DNA of 64,000 nt from Paracoccaceae bacterium (GTDB lineage Bacteria > Pseudomonadota > Alphaproteobacteria > Rhodobacterales > Rhodobacteraceae). Below the pieces are notes generated by a model. That model searched no databases. It worked only from the letters and a program-made list of their open reading frames with translations, and was not told where the DNA came from. This document shows positions 1 to 9,994 of the stretch, one piece after another (the first letter of the stretch is position 1; each line of letters starts with the position of its first letter). Position numbers and translations under genes: made by a program. The DNA lies in the NCBI GenBank assembly GCA_026989355.1, contig JALSJM010000016.1:62001-126000 (forward strand), read 5' to 3'.

Positions 1-2652
1 ACGTTCGGCGGCGATATCGATCAGCCCTTCGAGCGGCATCGAGAAAACACCCCCCTCGACAGCCAGGGAAACGGCGCTGCGGGGGGCGCTTGCCACCTCG
101 TCCAGGCTTTCGATACGGGCCAGCCGGCGGATCAGGGCTTCGTTCTTCTGCCAGGCGGCGCGGGCCTCGGGGGTGATTCCCTGCACCACCAGCGCCGCCT
201 TCAGCCCGGCTGGCACGTTCATTTCGGCGCGGGCGCTGCGTACCTCCTCGATCAGCGCGATCACCCAGCGCATTTCCGCTTCGGCCGATTCGTCCACCAG
301 TTCTTCGGGGGTGTATTCGGGCCAGTCGGCATGAATCAGCATCCTTTCGCGGCACGCCGTCACCTGCCACAGTTCTTCGGTGATGAAGGGCATGAAGGGA
401 TGCAGCAGCTTCAGCACCTGATCGAGCACCCAGCCCATGGTGGCCCGGGTTTCGGCCACCACTTCGGCGTCGTTGCTGGCCAGCAGGGGTTTGGCGAATT
501 CCACATACCAGTCGCACACCCTGCCCCAGGCAAAGGCATAAAGCCCGTTCGCCGCATCGTTGAAGCGGAAGGCCTGAAGCGCGGCATCGGTGGCCGCACG
601 CGCGCGCGCGGTTTCGCCGATGATCCAGCGATTGGCACTGGCTCTTGCCGCAGGCGGGGCGGCGGGGGGGGCGCCATCGGCATAGACCCCGTTCATTTCG
701 GCGAAACGCACCGCATTCCAGATCTTGGTGCCGAAATTGCGGTATCCGGCGATACGGCTGGTGGAAAGTTTCACATCGCGCCCCATGGCAGCGAGGGCCG
801 CAAGGGTAAAGCGCACCGCATCGGCGCCGTATTCATCGATCACCTCGAGGGGATCGATCACGTTGCCGAGCGACTTCGACATCTTCTTGCCCTTCTCGTC
901 GCGCACCAGGGCATGGGTATAGACGGTGTGGAAGGGCTTTTCGCCGACCACGGCATATTGCATCATGATCATCCGCGCCACCCAGAAGAAGAGAATGTCG
1001 AATCCGGTGATCAGAACATCGGTAGGGAAGTATTTCGCAAGTTCGGGCGTGTCTTCGGGCCAGCCCAGGGTGCCGATCGGCCAGAGCCCCGAGGAAAACC
1101 AGGTATCAAGCACATCCGGGTCGCGGGTGAGCGCCCGCCCTCCGGCCATCCTGCGGGCCTCTTCCTCGCTCGGGGCGCAGTATTCGTTGCCCTCGTCGTC
1201 ATACCACACGGGGATCTGGTGCCCCCACCACAACTGGCGCGATATGCACCAGGGCTCGATGTTTTCCAGCCAGTGGAAATAGACCTTCTCCTGCTGCTCG
1301 GGCATGATCCGGATCTCGCCCGAGCGCACCGCCTCGATCGCCGGGCCGACGATCCTTGCGGTATCGACGAACCACTGATCGGTCAGCATCGGCTCGATCA
1401 CCACCTTCGAACGGTCCCCGAAAGGCTGCATGATCTTCTTGTGCTCGACCAGGGGGGTCAGATTGCCCTCCTCGTCCGGCACCATCACCGCAAGGCCCTC
1501 TTCGGTGATTTCCCGGATCACCCGTTCCCGCGCCTCATAGCGGTCAAGCCCGCGCAGATGTTCGGGCACCAGGTTGATCTGGTCGATATCCACTTCCGAG
1601 GGGTCAAGGCGCCCCTCGGCAATTTCGGTGGCAAGGCGGGCGCCTTGCGCATAGGGCAGACCATCGCTGCGCATGTGGGCGCGGGTATCCATCAGCCGGT
1701 AGAGCGGAATGCCGGCGCGCCGTGCCACGGCATAATCGTTGAAATCATGGGCGCCGGTGATCTTCACCGCACCCGACCCGAATGCCGGATCGGGGTATTC
1801 GTCGGTGATGATCGGAATCAGGCGGCGGTGTTCCTTCGGGCCCACCGGAATTTCGACCAGCTTGCCCACGATCGGCGCATAGCGTTCATCCGAGGGGTGG
1901 ACCGCTACTGCGCCATCACCCAGCATGGTTTCGGGACGGGTGGTGGCAATCGAGATCCAGTTGCGTTCTTCTTCAAGGATCACGTTGCCGTCCGCATCGC
2001 GCTCGACATGGGTATAGGTTTCGCCACCGGCCAGCGGATAGCGGAAATGCCACATGTGGCCGTCCACCTCGATATTCTCGACCTCGAGATCGGAAATCGC
2101 GGTTTCGAACTTCGGATCCCAGTTCACCAGCCGCTTGCCGCGATGGATCAACCCCTTGTTGTAGAGATCCACGAACACCCGGAGCACCGCCTTCTGGAAA
2201 CCTTCGTCCATGGTGAACCGGTTGCGCGACCAGTCGCACGAAGCGCCAAGGCGCTTCAGCTGGCCAATGATGGTATCGCCCGACTGCGCCTTCCACTCCC
2301 AGATCCTTTCAAGGAATTTCTCGCGCCCGAGATCGCGCCGGCCAAGGCCCTGTTCGGCCAGCATGCGTTCGACCACCATCTGGGTGGCGATGCCTGCATG
2401 ATCCTGGCCGGGTTGCCAGAGCGTATCGTGCCCGCGCATCCGGTGCCAGCGCACCAGGATATCCTGAAGGGTGTTGTTGAAGGCATGGCCCATGTGCAGG
2501 CTGCCCGTCACATTGGGCGGCGGAATCATGATGCAGAAGCTTTCGGCCCCCTCACGCGCATTGGCGCCCGCAAGAAAGGCCCCGGATTCCTCCCATGCCT
2601 TGTAGATGCGCTGCTCCGCTTCCCTGGCGTTGAAGGTCTTTTCCATCGTCAT
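1..2652 (-). CDS. valS: Valine--tRNA ligase (3' end beyond window)
   Basis: Class I aminoacyl-tRNA synthetase that charges tRNA-Val in the cytoplasm. The first 884 residues are visible. The HIGH-type signature reads HMGH at residues 53-56 (within [13 protein letters not shown]) and the KMSKS loop is intact at about residues 590-594. The visible end has just entered the C-terminal arm, so roughly 50-100 residues probably lie left of base 1. Two in-frame ATGs are possible at 2652 and 2646; neither has a strong Shine-Dalgarno sequence and I chose the longer. The opposite strand carries an 817-codon open frame, which is an artefact of GC-rich codon use. The family call is very secure. Confidence 0.97.
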   Translation of the reverse strand, partial: MTMEKTFNAREAEQRIYKAWEESGAFLAGANAREGAESFCIMIPPPNVTGSLHMGHAFNNTLQDILVRWHRMRGHDTLWQPGQDHAGIATQMVVERMLAEQGLGRRDLGREKFLERIWEWKAQSGDTIIGQLKRLGASCDWSRNRFTMDEGFQKAVLRVFVDLYNKGLIHRGKRLVNWDPKFETAISDLEVENIEVDGHMWHFRYPLAGGETYTHVERDADGNVILEEERNWISIATTRPETMLGDGAVAVHPSDERYAPIVGKLVEIPVGPKEHRRLIPIITDEYPDPAFGSGAVKITGAHDFNDYAVARRAGIPLYRLMDTRAHMRSDGLPYAQGARLATEIAEGRLDPSEVDIDQINLVPEHLRGLDRYEARERVIREITEEGLAVMVPDEEGNLTPLVEHKKIMQPFGDRSKVVIEPMLTDQWFVDTARIVGPAIEAVRSGEIRIMPEQQEKVYFHWLENIEPWCISRQLWWGHQIPVWYDDEGNEYCAPSEEEARRMAGGRALTRDPDVLDTWFSSGLWPIGTLGWPEDTPELAKYFPTDVLITGFDILFFWVARMIMMQYAVVGEKPFHTVYTHALVRDEKGKKMSKSLGNVIDPLEVIDEYGADAVRFTLAALAAMGRDVKLSTSRIAGYRNFGTKIWNAVRFAEMNGVYADGAPPAAPPAARASANRWIIGETARARAATDAALQAFRFNDAANGLYAFAWGRVCDWYVEFAKPLLASNDAEVVAETRATMGWVLDQVLKLLHPFMPFITEELWQVTACRERMLIHADWPEYTPEELVDESAEAEMRWVIALIEEVRSARAEMNVPAGLKAALVVQGITPEARAAWQKNEALIRRLARIESLDEVASAPRSAVSLAVEGGVFSMPLEGLIDIAAER

Positions 2653-2780
2653 CGCGTCATCCGCTGGTCATTTCCGGTTTCGCAGCTGTTTACAGCGCCG
2701 ACACGTGAAGGAAAAGCCTGCATCGCGGGGGCGGAAGGGGGAATTGCCGCACCCAGCCGACAAGCTGCTCCGGCGCTCTC

Positions 2781-3539
2781 CTAGCGCCGCCCCGAGCGGC
2801 GGCGCGGCACCCGGGGCACATGGCTGCGCCCGAAACGGTACCGGGTTTCGGGAAAGGGCGGCAAGCCGTGGGTGCGGCTCCAGTATCCGGTGCCGCCGTC
2901 TCTCAGCCATATGGGCAATGTCAGCGCCGCCCCCACGATGAAGCCCCCCGCATGTGCCCAATAGGCCACCCCGCCCATTGTCGGATCGGCCGCCAGCCCG
3001 CCGAAGAACTGCATCACGAACCACAGGCCCAGCATCCACCATGCCGGCAGGGTGATCACGTCGATGAAGAAGACAAAGATGATCAGCACGTCCACCCTCG
3101 CCCGCGGATAGAGCAGCAGATACCCCCCCATCACCCCGGCGATCGCGCCCGAAGCGCCCACCGTGGGCACGGTGGACACGGGAGCCGACAGCAAATGGAA
3201 CAGCGCAGCGCCCACGCCTGAGGCGAGGTAGAACAGAAGAAACCCGAAATGGCCGAAGCGGTCTTCCATGTTGTCGCCGAAGATCCACAGGAACACCATG
3301 TTGCCCAGCAGATGCGCAAACCCCGCATGCAGGAACATCGAGGTGAACAGTGTATGATAGCCATCGCCCCCCGTAACCCGTGCCGGCACCATGCCCCATT
3401 CCATGAAGAACCGGGTGATCGCCTGTTCGCTGCTCATCAGGGGCATGCTGGCGATGAAGATCGCCACATTGACGATGATCAGCCCGATCGTGACATAGGG
3501 TGCCGTGCGGGTGGGATTGTGATCGCGGATCGGAAACAT
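2781..3539 (-). CDS. Rhomboid family intramembrane serine protease
   Basis: Polytopic membrane protein of 252 residues that should cleave transmembrane substrates within the inner membrane. The serine nucleophile is in GASG (S130), the partner histidine is H196 in YWAHAGGF, and N80 in HLLGN matches the oxyanion-region asparagine of the family. About six hydrophobic helices can be seen, followed by a short basic arginine-rich tail. The start at 3539 (MFPIRDHNPT) is preferred over an in-frame start at 3623, because the upstream part is arginine-rich and not conserved-looking and would touch putA. It lies 80 bases downstream of putA on the same strand. The substrate is unknown. Confidence 0.9.
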   Translation of the reverse strand: MFPIRDHNPTRTAPYVTIGLIIVNVAIFIASMPLMSSEQAITRFFMEWGMVPARVTGGDGYHTLFTSMFLHAGFAHLLGNMVFLWIFGDNMEDRFGHFGFLLFYLASGVGAALFHLLSAPVSTVPTVGASGAIAGVMGGYLLLYPRARVDVLIIFVFFIDVITLPAWWMLGLWFVMQFFGGLAADPTMGGVAYWAHAGGFIVGAALTLPIWLRDGGTGYWSRTHGLPPFPETRYRFGRSHVPRVPRRRSGRR

Positions 3540-3619
3540 GCGCCCACGGTTGCCGATCGGGGCCGGGCGGTCAAGCCCGCAGACGGCTGCGCCGGCGCAT
3601 CGCCGGCGCAGCCCCCCTG

Positions 3620-6600
3620 TCATCCTTCTTCCCCTGCCCCGGAATCCGAAGCGGCGGCGTCCGTGGCGGCCAGCAGCGCCGCATTGCCACCCGACGCGGT
3701 GGTATCGACGCAGACATGGCGCTCCAGCTGCACGTCGGGGCGTGTGAGCGCGCCGGTGATCAGCGGCAGGATCGCCCCCCCTTCGCGGGCGGCAAGGACA
3801 CCGGCCAGACGGCGCGCCATCTGGTCGTCACCCCACCAGACCACCCCCGAAAACCCCCGCAGCCCGGCAAGCAGCCCCGGCGCAAGCCCCGGCGCCGCAA
3901 CCGCCAGCCCGCCAAGGGTGCGGGCCGCTTCGGCCTGCCGATGCGCACGCCCCGTTCCCGGCCCGAGGCACAGAAGCGGCGGGCGCTGCCACCATGAAAG
4001 GCAGTTGGATTCGCCGGTGGGGCCGGGCATTGCGCAGCTTTCCGCAGGCTGCCCCGCCGGTTTCAGCGCATCAAGCGCAGCCTGAACCGCTGCCGGATCG
4101 GAAGCGGGGGCGGGGTCTGGCGCGGAATCAGGGTCGGGCTGCGGGTCAGGCCGGGGCCCGGAGGGCGGAGCGTGGCGCAGAAAGCGCAGCAGGTAGTCGG
4201 GCCCGCCGGCCTTTGGTCCGGTGCCCGAAAGGCCCTCGCCGCCAAAGGGCTGGCTGCCCACCACGGCACCGATCTGGTTGCGATTCACATAGATGTTGCC
4301 GGCGTGGATCGCCTCGCTGATGCGCTGCACGCGATCGTCGATACGGCTGTGAAGGCCGAAGGTCAGACCGAAACCGGTGGCATTGATGTCACCGATCACC
4401 TGTTCCAGTTCTTCGGAACGGAAACTGGCCACATGCAGAACCGGGCCGAAGATCTCGCGCCTGATATCGCCGATGCCGTTGACGCGGATCAGTGCGGGGC
4501 CGAAGAAATGCCCCTGCCCGGCAGCATCGCGCACCTTCAACTGCCGGATCAGGCGCCCCGCGCGCCGGGCAGCCGCGACATGGGCGGTGAAATCGCGCCA
4601 GGCCCCGGCACTGATCAGCGGCCCGAGATCGGCGCGCGGCAGCCAGGGATCTTCCACCGACAGTTCGTCCATCGCCCCCACCAGCATGGCAATGAAATCT
4701 TCGAAAATGTCCTGCTGCACGTAAAGGCACCTGAGCGCCGAACACCGCTGGCCCGCCGACTGGAAGGCGCTTGCGATCACGTCGCGCACCGCCTGTTCGG
4801 GAAGCGCCGTGCTGTCAACGATCATGGCGTTGATGCCGCCGGTTTCCGCTATCAGCACCGCACCCGGATTGCCGTGTTCGGCAAGGTCGGAACGGATCCG
4901 GCGGGCGGTTTCGGTCGAACCGGTAAAGGCCACCCCGGCAATCTGCGGACTGCGGGTGAGCGCCCCGCCCACGCTTTCGCCGTTTCCCGGCAGAAGCTGA
5001 AGCACTTCGCGCGGCACGCCCGCCCGATGCAGCAGCGTTACCGCGCGGGCGGCGATCAGGGGCGTTTCCTCGGCCGGTTTCGCAAGCACCGCATTGCCCG
5101 CGGCCAGCGCGGCGGCGATCTGGCCGGTGAAGATCGCCAGCGGAAAGTTCCAGGGCGAGATGCAGGCAAAGATGCCACGTGCGGGCGCATCATGCCGGCG
5201 GGCCTCGCTGGCATAGTAACGCAGGAAGTCGCAGGCCTCGCGCAACTCGCCGACCGCATCGGGCAGCGTCTTGCCCGCCTCGCGCGCCAGCAGCGCATGG
5301 AAGGCGCCGAAACCGGCCTCGAACAGGTCGGCAGCTCGTTCCAGAACCTCTGCACGCGCGGCCACCGGAGCCTTCCATATCCGCGCTGCGCCGAGCGCCG
5401 CCTGCACCTGCGCCGGCGTGGCCGGATGCACCGTGCCCACCACATCGCGCGGATCGGCAGGATTTTCCACGTTTCGGGCCGGGCCGTCGTGCAGACCGGT
5501 CGGCAGACCACCTTTGTCCGCCTCGGCGGCAATCATCGGTCGGGCAGAGAACCGGGCCTTGCGGAAGGGCGCGCGGGCCTGCCCGATGTCCTTCAGATGC
5601 AGTGGATCTGCCAGATCGAAGCCACGCGAATTGACCCGCGCGGGGCAGAACAGCGCGCGCGGCAGACGAATGGCCCCGGGGCGCGGGGCGGGGGTTTCCT
5701 CAAGCGCCGCAAAGGGGTCGGCCGCGGCGGTTTCGGGAGGCACGTCTTCGTTCACGATCTGGTGCACGAATGAACTGTTCGCGCCGTTTTCCAGAAGCCG
5801 GCGCACCAGATAGGCCAGCAGATCACGATGCGTGCCCACCGGCGCATAGATGCGGCAGCGCGTGCCTTCGGTCGCGCGCAGGATGTCGTGCAGACGTTCC
5901 CCCATGCCGTGCAGGCGCTGGAATTCGAAATCCGCACGCCCGAGTCCTTCCCGGCGGGCCAGTTCAAGCACCGCGGCCGCCGTATGGGCATTGTGGGTGG
6001 CAAACTGGGGATAGATGCGATCAGCCAGCCGCATCAGCCGCCGGGCATTGGCGATATAGGAAACATCGGTGGCGGCCTTGCGGGTGAATACCGGAAAACC
6101 CGGAGCACCGATCACCTGGGCACGCTTGATCTCGCTGTCCCAGTAGGCGCCCTTGACAAGGCGCAGCATGATGCGTCGGTCATGGCGCACGGCCAGGGCG
6201 TGAAGCCAGTCGATCACGGCACCGGCACGCTGCCCGTAGGCCTGCACCACCACCCCGAAACCATTCCAGCCCGCAAGTGCGGGATCGGACAGCACCGCCT
6301 CGATCACGTCAAGGGAAAGGTCAAGGCGATCAGCCTCTTCCGCGTCGATATTGAAACCCATGCCGGCGCTGTGGGCCAGCATCGCAAGGGCCAGTACACG
6401 GGGCACCAGTTCAGCCATTACCCGTTCGCGCTTGGCCATCTCGTAGCGCGGATGCAGTGCCGAAAGCTTCACCGAGATGCCCGGGTTCCGGCGCAAGTCG
6501 CCTTTCCGGCAGGCCCCGGCAATGGCGCTGATGGCCCGCGCATAGGCCAGGTGATAGGCATTGGCATCCTTCATGGTGCGCGCCGCCTCGCCCAGCATGT

Positions 6601-7198
6601 CATAGGAATGGGTATAGCCCTTGGCCTCCGGGCCGCGGGCGCGCCGCATCGCCGCGCCGATGGTTTCACCCAGCACGAACTGGCGGCCCATCTCCTTCAT
6701 TGCGCGAGCCGCCGCCGCACGGATCACCGGCTCGCCCAGGCGTTTCGCCACTGCGTGCAGATGCGCGGCAATGCCCGGTTCGGCGGGTTCTTCCAGAACC
6801 TTTCCCGTCAGCATCAGCGCCCAGGTCGAGGCATTGACCAGCGGCGATGCGGAATGACCAAGATGGCGCGACCAGTCGGACGGCGCGATCTTGTCCTCGA
6901 TCAGGGCATCCATGGTCTGGCTGTCCGGCACCCGCAAGAGCGCCTCGGCCAGACACATCAGCGCCACCCCCTCTTCGCTGGAAAGCCCGTATTCGGCCAG
7001 GAATACCTCCATAAGGCCGGGGCGGGCGCTCTTGCGGATTTCGCGCACCAGTTCGACAGCGCGGGCGCCGATCACGGCCCGCTCATCCGGCGAAAGCCCG
7101 GCCTCGGCCACGAGGCCGGGCAGCACCGCCCGTTCCCGGGCATAGGTGCATTTGCGGATCCGCGCCCGCAAATCCCCAAGGTCGGCTCTCTGCTCCAT
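3620..7198 (-). CDS. putA: Bifunctional proline dehydrogenase / L-glutamate gamma-semialdehyde dehydrogenase
   Basis: Oxidises proline to glutamate in two steps, using FAD and then NAD. The protein has 1192 residues. The proline dehydrogenase barrel spans about 150-480 (LRLVKGAYWD at 345-354, FEFQRLHGMG at 424-433). The aldehyde dehydrogenase module spans about 560-1005, with catalytic C819 in SAGQRCS and E785 in AETGG. A Pro/Asp-rich linker at about 1016-1034 leads to a C-terminal domain of about 155 residues. There is no N-terminal ribbon-helix-helix domain, so this is the non-DNA-binding type B PutA. Control is therefore expected from the divergent Lrp-type gene, as known for PutR/putA in Rhodobacter and Agrobacterium. 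Confidence 0.96.
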   Translation of the reverse strand: MEQRADLGDLRARIRKCTYARERAVLPGLVAEAGLSPDERAVIGARAVELVREIRKSARPGLMEVFLAEYGLSSEEGVALMCLAEALLRVPDSQTMDALIEDKIAPSDWSRHLGHSASPLVNASTWALMLTGKVLEEPAEPGIAAHLHAVAKRLGEPVIRAAAARAMKEMGRQFVLGETIGAAMRRARGPEAKGYTHSYDMLGEAARTMKDANAYHLAYARAISAIAGACRKGDLRRNPGISVKLSALHPRYEMAKRERVMAELVPRVLALAMLAHSAGMGFNIDAEEADRLDLSLDVIEAVLSDPALAGWNGFGVVVQAYGQRAGAVIDWLHALAVRHDRRIMLRLVKGAYWDSEIKRAQVIGAPGFPVFTRKAATDVSYIANARRLMRLADRIYPQFATHNAHTAAAVLELARREGLGRADFEFQRLHGMGERLHDILRATEGTRCRIYAPVGTHRDLLAYLVRRLLENGANSSFVHQIVNEDVPPETAAADPFAALEETPAPRPGAIRLPRALFCPARVNSRGFDLADPLHLKDIGQARAPFRKARFSARPMIAAEADKGGLPTGLHDGPARNVENPADPRDVVGTVHPATPAQVQAALGAARIWKAPVAARAEVLERAADLFEAGFGAFHALLAREAGKTLPDAVGELREACDFLRYYASEARRHDAPARGIFACISPWNFPLAIFTGQIAAALAAGNAVLAKPAEETPLIAARAVTLLHRAGVPREVLQLLPGNGESVGGALTRSPQIAGVAFTGSTETARRIRSDLAEHGNPGAVLIAETGGINAMIVDSTALPEQAVRDVIASAFQSAGQRCSALRCLYVQQDIFEDFIAMLVGAMDELSVEDPWLPRADLGPLISAGAWRDFTAHVAAARRAGRLIRQLKVRDAAGQGHFFGPALIRVNGIGDIRREIFGPVLHVASFRSEELEQVIGDINATGFGLTFGLHSRIDDRVQRISEAIHAGNIYVNRNQIGAVVGSQPFGGEGLSGTGPKAGGPDYLLRFLRHAPPSGPRPDPQPDPDSAPDPAPASDPAAVQAALDALKPAGQPAESCAMPGPTGESNCLSWWQRPPLLCLGPGTGRAHRQAEAARTLGGLAVAAPGLAPGLLAGLRGFSGVVWWGDDQMARRLAGVLAAREGGAILPLITGALTRPDVQLERHVCVDTTASGGNAALLAATDAAASDSGAGEEG

Positions 7199-7257
7199 GC
7201 CGCTCCCGCCAAAATCCTTGTCAAATCTTCGCCGAAACGCTCATTACACAGAATACC

Positions 7258-7330
7258 ATTTGATATGCAGCCATATTTCCCGCACTATTCAATATGACAA
7301 GAAAATTTGCTGAAGTTTCTCGATATGACA
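7258..7330. promoter_or_regulatory. putA-putR intergenic region with repeated ATATG boxes
   Basis: The AT-rich divergent intergenic region carries three same-direction ATATG boxes, starting at 7263, 7292 and 7323. The last two extend to ATATGACA and lie 31 bases apart; the first two are 29 bases apart, so all sit close to three helical turns from each other. Lrp/AsnC octamers bind phased sites, which makes this a plausible PutR operator array. The third box overlaps the putR start codon, which would fit autoregulation. Binding is inferred only from the repeats. Confidence 0.4.
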
Positions 7331-7795
7331 GAACAAATGGACATTGCCGAACTGGACAGGTTCGACCGCCTGATCCTTGAAACGCTGGCCACCGACGGGC
7401 GTATCAGCATCACCGATCTGGCCGCCCGCATCGGGCTTTCGAAATCGCCGACACAGGCCCGGCTGCGCCGCCTCGAACGGGCCGGGTACATCAGGGGCTA
7501 CCGCGCGGTTCTCGATCCGATCCGCCTTGGCCTTGATCATGTCGCCTTTGTCGAGGTGCGCCTGAACGACACCCGCGAAAGCGCTCTGGCCGCCTTCAAC
7601 GCCGCCGTTGCCCTGATCCCCGAGATCGAACAGTGCCACATGATGGCGGCGGGGTTCGATTACCTGCTGAAGGTCCGGGTGCGCAACATGAACGCCTATC
7701 GCGCGGTGCTCGCCGAGAAGATCTCGACCCTGCCGCATGTTGCATCCACCTCGACCTTCGTTGCCATGCAGGCCGTGAAGGAAGGGGCTCTGTAG
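7325..7795 (+). CDS. putR: Lrp/AsnC family transcriptional regulator, probable proline-responsive activator of putA
   Basis: A 156-residue regulator with an N-terminal AsnC-type helix-turn-helix (residues about 10-60, ISITDLAARIGLSKSP then RLRRLERAG) and a C-terminal RAM/ligand-binding domain (HMMAAGFDYLLKVRV). It is divergent from putA, the arrangement known for PutR activators in alphaproteobacteria. ATG 7325 was chosen. An in-frame TTG at 7307 would add six residues and ATG 7337 would remove four; GAAG about ten bases upstream of 7325 is a modest Shine-Dalgarno sequence. The proline ligand is inferred from context. Confidence 0.85.
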   Translation: MTEQMDIAELDRFDRLILETLATDGRISITDLAARIGLSKSPTQARLRRLERAGYIRGYRAVLDPIRLGLDHVAFVEVRLNDTRESALAAFNAAVALIPEIEQCHMMAAGFDYLLKVRVRNMNAYRAVLAEKISTLPHVASTSTFVAMQAVKEGAL

Positions 7796-7851
7796 CCGGC
7801 CCCTCTTCCCGCTTCGCGTCTCTCCGGCGGCCGCGCCCGGACAAACGCCGA

Positions 7852-7880
7852 TTGTTTTCGCCCCTGCCCGGGACTAGAAA
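7852..7880 (+). promoter_or_regulatory. Sigma-70-type promoter of tRNA-Leu
   Basis: A -35 hexamer TTGTTT (7852-7857), a 17-base spacer and a -10 hexamer TAGAAA (7875-7880) sit just in front of the mature tRNA at 7894. Transcription would start at about 7887, leaving a leader of only about 7 bases. The optimal spacing and position make this a credible housekeeping promoter, although the hexamers are imperfect. Confidence 0.5.
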
Positions 7881-7893
7881 GATCAGGTGCCGT

Positions 7894-7979
7894 GCGGGCG
7901 TGGTGGAATGGCAGACACAGGAGACTTAAAATCTCCAGGGCGAAAGCCCGTGCGGGTTCAAGTCCCGCCGCCCGCACCA
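7894..7979 (+). tRNA. tRNA-Leu (anticodon UAA)
   Basis: An 86-base class II tRNA with CCA encoded. The acceptor stem GCGGGCG (7894-7900) pairs with CGCCCGC (7969-7975), followed by A and CCA. The anticodon stem is GGAGA/TCTCC and the seven-base loop CTTAAAA puts UAA at 7927-7929. The long variable arm and the T-loop GGTTCAAGTCCC are clear. It reads leucine UUA codons, which are rare in this GC-rich window. Confidence 0.95.
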
Positions 7980-7981
7980 GT

Positions 7982-8023
7982 TTGCCCCATGCCGGGGCAA
8001 GAGCGCGTTTTCCCCGCGAAAAC
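7982..8023. terminator. Paired hairpins between tRNA-Leu and the HAD gene
   Basis: Two adjacent stem-loops lie between convergent transcripts. The first has stem TTGCCCC/GGGGCAA with loop ATGCC (7982-8000), directly after the tRNA. The second has stem GTTTTC/GAAAAC with loop CCCGC (8007-8023), just beyond the stop of the leftward HAD gene. Neither is followed by a long T tract, so termination is likely but not certain. Confidence 0.4.
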
Positions 8024-8028
8024 CGGTC

Positions 8029-8937
8029 TCATCCGATCCGGGGCATGATCCAGTCGGGGCGGATGCCGGAACGGCGAATGAAGGGGGCCACGTCCTGTCC
8101 TGCGAACAGCCCGTGCCCGGTAACAAGCCCCGCCTGCCAGCCCTGTGATCGGGCCCCCAGAATATCGGTGTGAAGCGTATCGCCCAGCATCAGGATGCGC
8201 TCGCGCGGCTGATCTGCGGGCAGGCGCGCCATCAGAAGATCATAAACCGAAGGGTAAGGCTTGCCGTGAAGCGCAGGGATGACGGCAGGGCAGCTGTCGG
8301 CGATCGCATGGGCATACCAGCCGGGTTCGCGGAACAGCCCCTCTTCACGCGGCGACACCAGATCGGGGTTGCCCACGATCAGCGGGCGCGGGTGGCGCCC
8401 GAGCGCCCGGCGCAACAGTTCCTGACGCGTGTCGCTCCAGCGGTCGGCGCCGAGAAACAGGAAAGCATCCACCGCCGCGTAAGGCGCCGGGTCATCTTCC
8501 AGAACATGATGGCGCGACAGGGGCAGGCCGTCCGGCAGATGGCCGGTATCGGCAATCACCCCCCACAGCCCGGTTTCGCGATATCCGGCAAGCGCCGCCA
8601 GCGCGGCATCGCGGCTCGAAACGATCTCGTCCGGTGCGAAATCGAAGCCGAGAGCGGCGAATTTCGTCTGCATCGCGGCACGGTTCAGCGAAGCGGCGTT
8701 GGTCAGAACGAACACCCGCTTGCCAAGCCCGCGCAGCATTGCCACCGCCTCGGGCGCCCCCGCGATCGGCAGGCTTCCCACATTCAGCACGCCATAGGCA
8801 TCGAACACGAACACATCGGCCCGCCCGGCCAGATCGGCCAGCCCGCCGACCGCCACGCAGGCGCCCCCCTTTCCCGCTTCGGGCAGGCGGGGGCGGATTT
8901 CCTCGTAACGGGCGAAAACCGCTTCGGCGCCGATCAC
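8029..8937 (-). CDS. HAD-superfamily class IIA hydrolase at the end of the ugp operon
   Basis: A 302-residue cytosolic HAD-IIA protein of the TIGR01459 type, probably a small-molecule phosphatase. Motif I reads FDAYGVL (D46-x-Y48), so the nucleophile aspartate is present but the usual second aspartate is tyrosine. VLTN is motif II, HGKPYPS carries the motif III lysine and GDTLHTD is motif IV. The GTG start overlaps the ugpC stop (GTGA), so the two are translationally coupled. This is the position taken in E. coli by ugpQ, a glycerophosphodiesterase. Dephosphorylation of imported glycerol-3-phosphate or a related ester is a guess from context. Confidence 0.82.
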   Translation of the reverse strand: MIGAEAVFARYEEIRPRLPEAGKGGACVAVGGLADLAGRADVFVFDAYGVLNVGSLPIAGAPEAVAMLRGLGKRVFVLTNAASLNRAAMQTKFAALGFDFAPDEIVSSRDAALAALAGYRETGLWGVIADTGHLPDGLPLSRHHVLEDDPAPYAAVDAFLFLGADRWSDTRQELLRRALGRHPRPLIVGNPDLVSPREEGLFREPGWYAHAIADSCPAVIPALHGKPYPSVYDLLMARLPADQPRERILMLGDTLHTDILGARSQGWQAGLVTGHGLFAGQDVAPFIRRSGIRPDWIMPRIG

Positions 8938-9983
8938 AGCCGCCGGCCCGTGGAGGCGTCGAACTGGTGCAGCTTGTCAGGCGGGATCAGAAAGCCCAGC
9001 ACCGCGCCCTCGGGGATCTGGTGGATGCCGGGCAGGCTGGCCACCATCTCGTGACCGGTGCCCTCGAGAACCCCATGCACCAGCGTGTTGGTGCCCAGTT
9101 GTTCCAGCACCATCGTCCGGATCCGGATCGGGCCTTCGTCGTCGGGCACAAGATGCTCGGGGCGCAGCCCCAGCGTCACCGGCCCCGGACCTTGCGCGCC
9201 GGGCAGCGTGGCACCGTTTTCCAGCCGCAGCACCCCGCTCTCGGTTCCTTCGGCTGCCAGGAAATTCATCGCCGGGCTGCCGATGAAACCGGCCACGAAC
9301 ACGCTGGCCGGGCGTTCGTAAAGATCAAGCGGGGTGCCGAACTGCTCCACATGCCCGGCATTGAGCACCATCAGCCGGTCACCAAGCGTCATCGCCTCCA
9401 CCTGATCGTGGGTGACATAGACCGAAGTAACGCCCAGGCGTTGTTGCAGCTTGCGGATTTCAAGGCGCATCTGAACCCTGAGCTTGGCGTCAAGGTTGGA
9501 CAGGGGCTCGTCGAACAGGAACACCTCGGGTTCGCGCACGATGGCACGCCCCATGGCCACCCGCTGACGCTGCCCCCCCGAAAGCTGGCGCGGCTTGCGA
9601 TCGAGATACTGGCCTATTTCCAGGATGTCGGCCGCTTCGTTCACCCGCCGCTCGATCTCGGATTTCGCGATGCCGCGGATCTTCAGCCCGTAGGCCATGT
9701 TCTGGCGCACCGTCATATGCGGGTAAAGCGCATAGTTCTGGAATACCATGGCGATGTCGCGATCGGCCGGTTCGAGATCGTTCACCACCCGATTGCCGAT
9801 GCGGATCTCGCCCGAGGTGACGCCTTCGAGCCCGGCAATCATCCGCAGCAGGGTGGATTTTCCGCAGCCCGAGGGGCCCACGATCACCACGAATTCCCCA
9901 TCCCTGATATCGCCGCTGATCCCGTGCAGCACCTTGGTGGAGCCATAGGATTTGTAGAGATCGTCCAGGATCAGTTCTGCCAT
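8934..9983 (-). CDS. ugpC: sn-glycerol-3-phosphate ABC transporter, ATP-binding protein
   Basis: A 349-residue ATPase that energises the UgpAE channel on the cytoplasmic face. It shows Walker [10 protein letters not shown], the ABC signature LSGGQRQR, Walker [13 protein letters not shown] and the C-terminal OB-fold (TOBE) region typical of the MalK/UgpC subfamily (LGLRPEHL). The start at 9983 ([12 protein letters not shown]) is the conserved one; the open frame continues upstream but only as an overlap with ugpE. It sits 11 bases after ugpE in a tight ugpB-A-E-C operon. Confidence 0.94.
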   Translation of the reverse strand: MAELILDDLYKSYGSTKVLHGISGDIRDGEFVVIVGPSGCGKSTLLRMIAGLEGVTSGEIRIGNRVVNDLEPADRDIAMVFQNYALYPHMTVRQNMAYGLKIRGIAKSEIERRVNEAADILEIGQYLDRKPRQLSGGQRQRVAMGRAIVREPEVFLFDEPLSNLDAKLRVQMRLEIRKLQQRLGVTSVYVTHDQVEAMTLGDRLMVLNAGHVEQFGTPLDLYERPASVFVAGFIGSPAMNFLAAEGTESGVLRLENGATLPGAQGPGPVTLGLRPEHLVPDDEGPIRIRTMVLEQLGTNTLVHGVLEGTGHEMVASLPGIHQIPEGAVLGFLIPPDKLHQFDASTGRRL

Positions 9984-9994
9984 TTTTCTTCCCG

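Noticed and set aside
331-2784. A plus-strand open frame of 817 codons
   Set aside because: It is antisense to valS, is rich in His/Gly/Pro/Arg and shows no domain; a GC-rich codon artefact.
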